64,000 bases of DNA, from NCBI RefSeq assembly GCF_040869045.1, contig NC_090319.1, positions 395,327,601-395,391,600 on the forward strand. Direction: 5' to 3'. The stretch is from Eurosta solidaginis. Taxonomy: Eukaryota > Arthropoda > Insecta > Diptera > Tephritidae. Within the stretch, counting starts at the first letter, position 1; every line of letters starts with the position of its first letter. The translations under genes were made by a program, and so were the position numbers. This document shows positions 56,485 to 64,000 of this stretch, one piece after another. Below the pieces are notes generated by a model. The model worked only from the letters and a program-made list of their open reading frames with translations. It was not told where the DNA came from and did no database searches.

Positions 56485-58597
56485 TTTTACTTCATCTAGA
56501 TGCTTCTACAAAGCGAAATTCATTATGCTCAATGACCTGTTGGCTTCTCATGATTGGTCGGATCTCTATGCTTGCACTGATGTCGATTCGGCTATCTCTA
56601 TATTTTACAGTACGCTTGATAGCTTCTTTGATACCTGCATTCCTACTCGCTATACCCTATGTTCGAATAAGCCCCCTTGGTTTTCAAGGCAACTTATCAG
56701 ACTTAATAACATCAAATCTAGGCTTTATAAGAGGTTCAAGAAATCTGGAGCATCTGCAGACCTCTCTAAATATCTAATAGCTCGTTCTAAATTTCACCGT
56801 CTTAATCAGCTTTGTTATAAAAATTACTTGAGTTGTTGTAAAGCCCAATTTTTTAGAAATCCCAAAAAGTTTTACAGTTTCGTAAATTCAAAGCGGAAAA
56901 CTTCTGCGTATCCTTCCTCATTAACCTTTGGAGGTAAAAAAGCTTGCACTGATGACGACGTTGCTGAACTATTTTCTGAGTTCTTTAAGTCCACGTATTC
57001 ATCCAGTGGTTTTCATTCTGGTCAATATCCCTATCGCTTAGATAGCTCGAATTACATTAGGAATCCTGCTATTGATGGTAATATTGTTCTTCAGAGTCTT
57101 CAATCTTTGAAGCCCACCTTTTCTCCGGGACCGGACGGTGTTCCTAGTTGCGTGCTTAGGTACTGCGCCGAAAACATGTATGAGCCTATTTTAAAATTAT
57201 TTGAGCTATCTCTGGGATCTGCGTCATTCCCGGCACTTTGGAAACAGTCTTTTATTATACACCTGCATAAAAAAGGTAGTAGGTCAAAAGTTGAAAACTA
57301 CAGGGGTATTGCTAAACTTTCAGTCATTCCTAAAGTCTTTGAACAGATTGTCACCAATCAACTGCAATATCAGTGTTCTAGTCTTTTATCTCCATGTCAA
57401 CACGGTTTTATTCGTCAAAGGTCTACCACTACAAATTTGCTTGTATTCACCTCTATAGTTATGGAAGGATTTTTAGCGAACAAGCAAACGGATGTCATCT
57501 ACACGGACTTCAGCAAAGCATTTGATACCGTCAACCACGAGTTGCTTATTCATAAGCTTGATTTACTGGGCTTTCCGTTTCACCTATTAATGTGGCTGAA
57601 AAGCTATCTTTCTAACCGGACCCAAAAAGTCCTGTTCAAGTGCAATTTGTCGGAATCGTTCGGAGTTTCCTCCGGCGTACCCCAGGGAAGTCATCTAGGC
57701 CCTTTGCTCTTTGCCCTTTTCATTAATGACTTGCCACAGACAATATTATATTCCCATACTATAATGTATGCGGATGATGTAAAACTTTGCTACACTTACT
57801 GTCCTACCGATTTGAGTTCCTTGGATCTTCTTCAGGCCGACTTGGACTCGTTTCAATGTTGGTGCACAACAAATTTACTAGCTTTAAATTGCTCTAAATG
57901 TAAGCATATGACATTTCACCGAGTGAAGCCAGCATTGAAATCTTATGTAATAGATGGTACGCCTTTGGAGCGTATATCTATTGCAAATGATCTAGGTGTC
58001 CTTTTTGATCCGAAATTGAATTTTAACATGCATATTTCATCTATAGCCAACAAAGCGTTGGGTTTACTTGGATTTGTTAAAAGATGGGCTAAAGAGTTCG
58101 ATGATCCGTACCTCACTAAGGTTCTTTACACATCGCTGGTTCGTCCAATACTCGAGTATTGCTCATGCGTTTGGTCCCCTGTTTCTCAAAAGCATATAAA
58201 GCGTCTTGAGTCAGTTCAAAAGCAATTTTTGATATTTGCATTGCGCGGCCTTAATTGGGATTCAAGTCTCCACCTTCCTCCATACAGAAGTAGACTTCTT
58301 CTTATTAACTTACCCACTCTGGAAAATCGGAGAATATTACTGGGGGTATTGTTCATCCATAAGCTCATTATTGGAGAAATTGATTCCGCGGACCTCCTCA
58401 GCCGCTTGTTTTTTGCGGTTCCCCCTAGAGTATCCAGACACTACGTTCCTTTCTATTTACCACTTTGTCGACGAAACTTTGCTAAAAATAATCCTCTTCT
58501 TATCTGGTGCGCGCACTACAATGACTTGTATAGCTGCATCAGTCTTGAATGTACTTTTGCCACTATACGTAATGCAATACTTGCCTATCTAATTTAA
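56396..58597 (+). CDS. LINE 'E' reverse transcriptase, open frame (733 codons)
   Basis: The frame is open from 56396. The first 35 or so residues (Phe/Tyr-rich, MRFSVSYAVIYYNYV...) are flanking DNA; LINE homology starts around residue 33. A pre-RT region (KFYSFVNSKRKTSAYPSSL) is followed by the RT core: LKPTFSPGPDGVPS, VENYRGIAKLSVIPKVFEQI, QHGFIRQRSTTTNLL and VIYTDFSKAFDTVNHELL (catalytic Asp about residue 371). It continues with SSGVPQGSHLGPLLFALFIN and MYADDVKLC (YADD 458-461). The thumb/C-terminal region ends IRNAILAYLI. It has no stop or frameshift in 700 codons, so it inserted recently, but it lacks the endonuclease and an ORF1 and cannot move by itself. It is Jockey/CR1-like; LINE F is its closest relative here. 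Confidence 0.93.
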   Translation: MRFSVSYAVIYYNYVIFFSHMFFFFIFFQNFTSSRCFYKAKFIMLNDLLASHDWSDLYACTDVDSAISIFYSTLDSFFDTCIPTRYTLCSNKPPWFSRQLIRLNNIKSRLYKRFKKSGASADLSKYLIARSKFHRLNQLCYKNYLSCCKAQFFRNPKKFYSFVNSKRKTSAYPSSLTFGGKKACTDDDVAELFSEFFKSTYSSSGFHSGQYPYRLDSSNYIRNPAIDGNIVLQSLQSLKPTFSPGPDGVPSCVLRYCAENMYEPILKLFELSLGSASFPALWKQSFIIHLHKKGSRSKVENYRGIAKLSVIPKVFEQIVTNQLQYQCSSLLSPCQHGFIRQRSTTTNLLVFTSIVMEGFLANKQTDVIYTDFSKAFDTVNHELLIHKLDLLGFPFHLLMWLKSYLSNRTQKVLFKCNLSESFGVSSGVPQGSHLGPLLFALFINDLPQTILYSHTIMYADDVKLCYTYCPTDLSSLDLLQADLDSFQCWCTTNLLALNCSKCKHMTFHRVKPALKSYVIDGTPLERISIANDLGVLFDPKLNFNMHISSIANKALGLLGFVKRWAKEFDDPYLTKVLYTSLVRPILEYCSCVWSPVSQKHIKRLESVQKQFLIFALRGLNWDSSLHLPPYRSRLLLINLPTLENRRILLGVLFIHKLIIGEIDSADLLSRLFFAVPPRVSRHYVPFYLPLCRRNFAKNNPLLIWCAHYNDLYSCISLECTFATIRNAILAYLI

Positions 58598-59244
58598 GAG
58601 ATACAAGCTAATTTAATTTGCCGGCATTTTATTCCTTCGATAAAACACAGGAACTATCTCGCTTAAGGATGGAGGAACATTTATCAACATGTATCATTAA
58701 GAAGGAACAAGACAGTACTGTGTTGATTGGAATCTGGTGCATTCCAACAACGTAAAAAACATGCTTTTTCATGAGTCACTGACCGGAATCGTATGCATTC
58801 CGGCAGTATAATCTTATGGGTCAGGCATCGAGCTGATTGGAATCCGGTGCATTCCAACAACACAGGTCATGTTACTTTTTTATGCCTTGTGATGGCGTAT
58901 CCTCATTACACTACTCTTAGCACTGCCGGATTCCCATGACATGCTGATTGGAATCTTGTTGCATTCCAACAGGGAGATTGGAATCCACTGCATTCCGAAA
59001 TCATGCTGAGCGGAATCTGATGCATTCCGCCAGTATAAGATTTCTGCATAAGATCTTATTTCTGCTCATATTTCTTATTATTATTATATTCTGAAATTAA
59101 ATAGTAATGTTCATTAATATTTCTTTGTTTGTAATATAACATTGTTGAAAGCTCGATATATCTTAAATTTTATCTTTTGAGTTGTATATTTATATATCGT
59201 TTATATTATGCAGTCGACCATAGTTTGTCGTCGACTTTAAATAA

Positions 59245-59283
<39 letters not shown>

Positions 59284-59284
59284 A
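56485..59284 (+). mobile_element. LINE 'E', 5'-truncated copy with intact RT and structured 3' UTR
   Basis: The coding part ends at TAA 58595-58597. A 3' UTR of about 640 bp follows with a six-hairpin array (58730-59040), the GTCGAC pair (59213 and 59232) and a (TAAA/AAATA)n tail (59238-59284). The endonuclease is missing, so the 5' end (about 56485) is a truncation point. Relatives: a C-terminal fragment at 15291-15955 and a 3' UTR at 36778-37215. Confidence 0.88.
58730..59040 (+). repeat. Array of six covarying hairpins in the LINE 'E' 3' UTR
   Basis: Each hairpin has the core GGAATC-N4-GCATTCC flanked by pairing bases. They read TTGGAAT/ATTCCAA at about 58737, CCGGAAT/ATTCCGG at 58793, TTGGAAT/ATTCCAA at 58837 and TTGGAAT/ATTCCAA at 58948. 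The fifth, TTGGAAT/ATTCCGA, is at 58978 and the sixth, GCGGAAT/ATTCCGC, at 59010. Outside an unpaired A, a second stem pairs in several copies (GTTG/CAAC, ACTG/CAGT, CTG/CAG). The paired bases change together between copies, as expected for selected RNA structure. The same set occurs, inverted, at 36985-37215. Confidence 0.8.
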
Positions 59285-59840
59285 TATGCATACATTTGCT
59301 TATTTCATATACAGTAACTCATGTGAATAAGTGACATAGATCTAAAAAAATTTAAAGGACTTAAGAATATTACTTTATTGTACTTAAATTGAATGGACTG
59401 CAAATCTCAATACTTTAAAAAATTTAAATTTTTTATGAAAATTCGTCGAATTTTTCAAACATTTTTTAAATATAATTTAGTTTTTGTTATAGATCGTGAC
59501 AAATTTTCTTATGGGAAATTAGTTAAAATAAATTTGCGAAAGCGAAAATTGTAAGAATTGGCCTAAAAGGGGTGTCTACTTATTTATGTGAGTGACTGTA
59601 CATTTGTACATACATATTTTGTATTTATTTGAGTATTTATCCTGGCACTACAATTTTTACAAAATTATTTTATAGTACCAGTCAGGAATGTAAAAGTGAA
59701 TTACAATAATAATAATAACAATGTATATAATTAAATTAATTATGTGAAAATTACTTATTACAAAAACTTAAAATTAATTATTTAATTAAATTAAATTAAA
59801 TTATTTTTGAGTGCTAAACGACTTTCGACACCGTAAAGAA
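59285..59840. other. No recognised feature
   Basis: AT-rich, with TAAATTAAATTA repeats near 59790. Confidence 0.45.
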
Positions 59841-60770
59841 AGTGAAACAACACCTTTTAGTCGTTTAAGTTTTTTGTTTTTATTTTAACAAGACAAATGT
59901 TTCAACACTCGCGTGGTGTCTTCTTCAGTTGCTAGTTTTCAACTAACCATTGTCAACAGAAATAACAAAGTAACAAAATAAGCCTATCCAAATTTGTCAA
60001 ATATTATCGGCTAATACAATGAAAAAGCAAAAAGACATAAAGAGAGTATAATACAACAAAAAAAATTAAGTAATAACAAAATATGGATCAAACGAAGTTT
60101 AATAGAAAGCTGAGTAAAGATTTGTATACAGTGGGCCACTATCACGATTCACTGACACACTTTTATTTACATAAATATGTAGGGATTCTAAAATATTTAA
60201 TCTACTGATATTAGATTCTATTTTAATTAATTTACAGTCGTCTTCACTTATCGAGTGTTGATTCGATAATGCATGTTCGGCGATGCCACTTTTGGGCTCA
60301 ATACTTTGTATGTATTTTAAATGCTCATTGAACCTGATTCGTACAGTGCGCGTCGATTGGCCTATGTACTTTGCACCGCATTCTACTCCGTCGTCATTTA
60401 TATGAGAGCAAGTGATTGAGTACACTCCAGGATTGTCCAAAATGTCACCTTTATCCTTAGATGATCTCAATAAGGCCTTCAGTTTTGTTGTTGATTTTGG
60501 AGCCAAATTTAAACGAGCTTTTTTAAAGATATGTTTCATATCAGAAAAATAATATGGGTCGTAAGTCATGCTGCACCAAGTCATGTTGTCTTTTTCGCCC
60601 ACTGTGCCGAAAAACGAACTGCACTCTTTTTGCAATTTTTTGCGCTGGTGTTTTCTTATTAGCTGCTCTAACATGCTGGCGCAATACCCATTAGTTTCTG
60701 CGATGCTCACTATTTTGTGTTTTTCTTTGTTGTAAGCAGCACAGCTTAGTGGGACGTTAATAAGGCGATA
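59841..60770 (-). pseudogene. Penelope-like element, C-terminal GIY-YIG endonuclease fragment
   Basis: The minus-strand frame 60842-60099 carries Penelope-like homology from about 60770 (RLINVPLSCAAYNKEKHKIV). It passes through MKHIFKKARLNLAPKSTTKL and KALLRSSKDK. It then enters the GIY-YIG nuclease: NPGVYSITC (GIY), CGAKYIGQSTRTVRIRFNEH (YIG, conserved Arg) and SGIAEHALSNQHSI. That order (RT thumb, linker, GIY-YIG) is specific to endonuclease-bearing Penelope-like elements. The first 24 or so codons of the open frame (with a YYYYY run from TAT/TTA repeats) are flank. The RT core is missing, so the copy is 5' truncated, but the nuclease itself has no break. The 3' UTR extends to about 59841. 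Confidence 0.88.
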
Positions 60771-61052
60771 ATAATAATAATAAACCCAACGGATTAATAC
60801 CCTCCAAAGCCCGCCCAACCGACACGAGGGGCGCATCCGCATGACGCACGGATTTGTTTTTGTTTTTGCCGAGTTGTTGATAGGCGGAGGTTTGTTAAGC
60901 GTCGAGATCTAAAACTGCTCAGCTACAGAATAAAAATCATCAGCTGAGTATTATATACATAACAGTAGAAAATTATACATATAGTAAATTGTTAAATAAG
61001 TTAAGGATTTAGCATATAAAGATTTTTATTTTTTATTTTTATTTTTATTTTG

Positions 61053-63914
61053 TTACGAGTTAAGATAGGATAGGACAGTTTTCCTTATAGTAAAAAGTGA
61101 ATCCGTTATATCAAATGAATTCGAGTGAGAGTTAAAATCATAACACAAACACCGGAAAGGTTCATTTAATTCGAAGTTAGTTCTACACTGCCTCAAAAGA
61201 AGAGGTTTGTAATGTCTTGACGCTCGTGATGGGATATTGAAGTTTACTTCGTTCAAAAGAAAGGGGCTAGAAATTAGTCCATTCAGTAGTTTAGCCATAA
61301 ATAATACTCCTAGCATTTCTCTACGGCTAGCGAGAGTTGGAAGATTGATAAGCCTTAACCGACTAGTATAAGGTGGAAGATTATATGCAGAGTCCCAATG
61401 AAAATTCCTTAAAGAAAAAAGTAAAAATTGCTTCTGTATTGACTCAAGCCTATCTGCATGAACTTGATATCGCGGATTCTAGACTACTGATCCGTATTCT
61501 AGTATCGGCCTAACCAATGTGTTAAAAAGGGCTTTGGTTACATAAGGGTCACTAAATTCTTTAGACCATCTCTTCACGAATGATAGAACACCTCTAGCCT
61601 TATTGGCAGTAGTCATAATATGAAGGTTGAAACTAAGTTTAGCATCCATCGTAACTCCCAAGTCAACAAAATAATTTACTGATGCAAGACAAAAATTATC
61701 AATTACGTAAGAGGCTGCTGGCAAAGATCTCCGAGAGAAGCACATGAACTTACATTTATTGATGTTCAGCGGCATTGAATTCGCGTTGCACCAAGCAACT
61801 AAGCAGTTTAAATCCGCTTGAAGCAATGGACGTTCTTCAATAGACTCATAAGACCTAAAAAGTTTTACATCATCAGCATACATTAAAATTTTGGAATATT
61901 TTATTATGGTACAAATATCATTAATAAATAGCAAGAACAGAATTGGACCGAGATGACTGCCCTGTGGGACGCCAGAGGGAACATTAATGACCTCTGAAAG
62001 AGTATTTTTAAAAATTACTTGTTGCGTTCTACCGCAGAGATAAGAAGATATCCACTGAGTGAGACCTGGTTGGAAACCAAGTCGATCTAGCTTGTGGATA
62101 AGCAATGAATGGGAAACTTTGTCAAATGCTTTACTGAAATCAGTGTAAATAACATCGGTGTGAAGATTTTCTCTAAATCCATTAGAAACATGCGTTGTGA
62201 ATTCAAGTAGGTTGGTAATGGTAGATTTGCCTCTACAGAATCCATGTTGAGAGTTTGCAATCAATGCAGAAATGGAAAATGTTAGCTGATTAGTAACAAT
62301 GGCTTCAAACACCTTTGGGATGGCAGACAATTTTGCAATTCCTCGATAATTTTCTACACATGACCTACTGCCGTTTTTGTGGAGGGGTATTAGAAAAGAT
62401 TCCTTCCAAGCAAAAGGAAAAACTCCATGTTTTAGGGACATGTTGAATAAATCAGTTAGGGGCAGATAAATGTGTTCTGCACATCTTTTGAGAAAACATG
62501 TGGGAATTAGATCAGGACCGTATTTATAAGATTCCTTCAAAGAAGTTAAATATGTAAGAACCTCTTCTGGAGATATTGATGGAATATTAATTGCGTTAAG
62601 TGAGTCAAGTTCATACGGGTATTCACTAGACAAAGAAATTAATTCAGCGGAATAGTTAGATTTGAAAAATTGTGCAAATAAATTAGCAATAACTTGATCG
62701 TCGCTAGAGAAATCATCACGGTATTTCATACCAGAAGGAAAGCCTTTAACCCTACGTTTAGAGTTCACGAAATTATAGAAAGCTTTCGGATTGCAAGTTA
62801 TTTTCTTTTTCATGGCACAGAGATAGGTATTGTAACACTTTTTATTTAATTCAAAATATTTATGACGCAATATAGAGTACTTCAAGTAGTCGGAGTGTGA
62901 CCCCGTCTTCTTGTACAGCTTGAAGGAACGCGTTTTTTTGTTTTTTAAAGATTTCAGTTCTTTGGTGTACCATATTTGGACTAGTTCAGTGAAAACACGT
63001 TTACGCTTAGGTACATGTCTGTCCAGAATAGCGTGAATGACGGCGTTGAAGTCAGAAACGTTTTTGTCAATATCTGCACCGTATTTGGGCCAAACTATTG
63101 TAGATAAAATTTGGTTGAGTTTATTAAAATTAGCCTTCGCGAATTCGAATCTAAAACTAGAGTCGGTTTCTGTGGTAGTGCAACTCCGAGAACTTTCTTC
63201 CAATTCGTAAACTATTTCCAGCGAAGGATGGTAAGGATCCTCAGGTACAGTAAGAGGTTCACCCCTCCTAAGAATGGATTTTGAAGTATCATCAACAAAT
63301 ACCAGATCAAGTACCCTCCCGTACATGTTTGGAACTATATTTATCTGTCTTAGGCAAAGTTCAGTTATTTCTGCTAAAAAGTCGATGCTGGAGAATTTTG
63401 AAGAAACCGGTACAATACCATGGTCGGATGTGGTCCATGATACGTGCGGAAGATTAAAATCACCCAAGACAATTATCGAGTCAATAGGCTTCAACAATGA
63501 ACTGATATCTTTCAGTAACGAAATATGGTTCATATACACCGAGGGATCTGAAGATGGTGGGATATAGCAAATGGCAATATAGGTAAAACCTATTCCCAGC
63601 TGGGTTCTAATGCACTTAAATTCCGTAGCTTCAATAACAGGTAAATTTACCTCAGCGGAAGGTATAGAAGAATGTACCGCGAGCAAAACTCCACCTCCAA
63701 CTCTGTTCAAGCGGTCATTTCTATATATTTGGTAATCATTGCAAAGAATCTCCGAATTAAAAATATGAGGCTTTAACCAAGTTTCAGTAAAAGCGATGAT
63801 ATTGTAATTACAGTTAAATGATCTCAAGTATAGATCAGTTAGTTTTGTGTTTAGGCCTCTTACATTTTGATAAAATATATTAAGGACAGGTTTAATATTT
63901 AGTTTTTTGCAGCA
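61053..63914 (-). pseudogene. LINE 'F' ORF2: endonuclease and reverse transcriptase, one in-frame stop
   Basis: Endonuclease motifs are FYQNVRGLNTKL, IIAFTETWLK (catalytic Glu), YRNDRLNRVGGGVLLAV, IIVLGDFNLPHVSW (Asp, Asn) and DPYHPSLEIV (His). The RT has YGPDLIPTCFLKR, VENYRGIAKLSAIPKVFE, QHGFCRGKSTITNLLEF, VIYTDFSKAFDKVSHSLL, PSGVPQGSHLGPILFLLFIN and LMYADDVKLF (intact YADD, about 61880). TAG at 61479-61481 interrupts ...LEYGSVV at a place where relatives have Trp, so a single G-to-A change explains it. The frame continues in phase to TAA at 61053 (...RKTVLSYLNS). No ATG occurs near the start of the frame; see the finding on frameshifting. It is otherwise complete. Confidence 0.92.
63899..63908 (-). 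promoter_or_regulatory. Putative -1 ribosomal frameshift site of LINE 'F'
   Basis: On the minus strand ORF1 reads GCA-AAA-AAC-TAA. This contains the canonical slippery heptamer A-AAA-AAC in phase, directly before the stop. A slip of -1 places ribosomes in the ORF2 frame (CTA-AAT-ATT). Right after the stop an inverted pair ATATTAA/TTAATAT with an 8-base loop can form a weak stem. Confidence 0.55.
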
Positions 63915-64000
63915 TTATTGGTTTGAGGAACGGTAGCAAGATTACGAATATTAACGTTGCGTCTATGCTCGAATTCACGTACAAAGGCTCCGGGTGGCCA
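63899..64000 (-). CDS. LINE 'F' ORF1, C-terminal end (partial)
   Basis: 34 codons are visible, reading ...GAFVREFEHRRNVNIRNLAT and ending NNAAKN before TAA 63899-63901. No gag motif can be seen in this short piece. It was chosen as ORF1 because it stops exactly at the ORF2 overlap. A second frame (ending LQKTKY) is also open here, so the choice is not certain. Confidence 0.55.
   Translation of the reverse strand, partial: WPPGAFVREFEHRRNVNIRNLATVPQTNNAAKN

Larger units (their letters stand above)
61018..64000 (-). mobile_element. LINE 'F', nearly intact, runs off the right edge
   Basis: The 3' tail is (AAAAT)n at 61018-61052, starting directly after the ORF2 stop, so there is practically no 3' UTR. 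ORF2 spans 61053-63914 with one nonsense codon. The end of ORF1 is at 63899-64000. ORF1 and ORF2 overlap by 16 bases, with ORF2 in the -1 frame. The rest of ORF1 and the 5' UTR lie outside the window. Confidence 0.88.

Noticed and set aside
56396..56490. Hydrophobic N terminus of the LINE E frame as a membrane segment
   Set aside because: It comes from T-rich flanking DNA that happens to be open in phase; LINE homology starts after it.
60765..60842. N-terminal extension with YYYYY of the Penelope-like frame
   Set aside because: Encoded by a TTA/TAT microsatellite and unrelated flank upstream of the truncation point.

Overview
This window is eukaryotic, intron-era insect DNA with no bacterial features. 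It is AT-rich and has poly-A/T runs, TATACA-type microsatellites, SINEs, LINEs with insect-type reverse transcriptases, a Gypsy LTR element, piggyBac, hAT and a Penelope-like element. The mix suggests a higher dipteran, most likely a tephritid fruit fly. That placement is an inference from family resemblance. I could identify no host protein-coding gene with confidence. Almost everything that can be read is a transposable element, most of it broken.

Layout. 1-845: LINE 'C' fragment. 1110-1500: tandem repeat of about 144 bp. 1541-1868: tRNA-derived SINE 'S1'. 3903-6216: decayed piggyBac with TTAG flanks. 7695-11263: a LINE 'B' whose middle is replaced by a LINE 'C'. 11511-13010: deleted LINE 'D'. 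15291-15955: tail of a LINE 'E' relative. 17255-17790: LTR remnant. 19268-21621: hAT element with very long inverted repeats. 21784-22201: a MITE. 23607-28040: the best LINE 'B' copy. 28908-32226: foldback-like element with a piece of LINE B inside it. 33063-34960: 193-bp tandem repeats around a possible Harbinger remnant. 36778-37215: 3' UTR of LINE E. 38288-44049: complete but dead Gypsy element. 44732-46195: rearranged LINE B with a short retroposon 'S2' in it. 49216-49850: hAT-like MITE. 51250-52840 and 53920-55690: two RNase H-bearing LINEs ('G', 'H'). 52940-53435: two SINE S1 copies. 56485-59284: LINE E with an intact reverse transcriptase. 59841-60770: Penelope-like GIY-YIG fragment. 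61018-64000: nearly intact LINE 'F'.

The strongest unusual signals are RNA-level signals in the LINEs. LINE F joins ORF1 to ORF2 at what looks like a -1 frameshift site: A-AAA-AAC directly before the ORF1 stop, with no ATG at the start of ORF2. LINE B carries a 2A-like motif (GIE-x-NPGP) behind a hydrophobic leader and ahead of PHD fingers. LINE E carries an array of six hairpins in its 3' UTR whose outer base pairs covary, and a second copy of the array lies 22 kb away. The hAT element with TIRs of about 0.6 kb and the piggyBac with symmetric 31-bp palindrome arrays are also atypical for their families.

Limits: all boundaries were read by eye, and clade names are tentative. 'LINE B', 'S1' and similar labels are local to this annotation.
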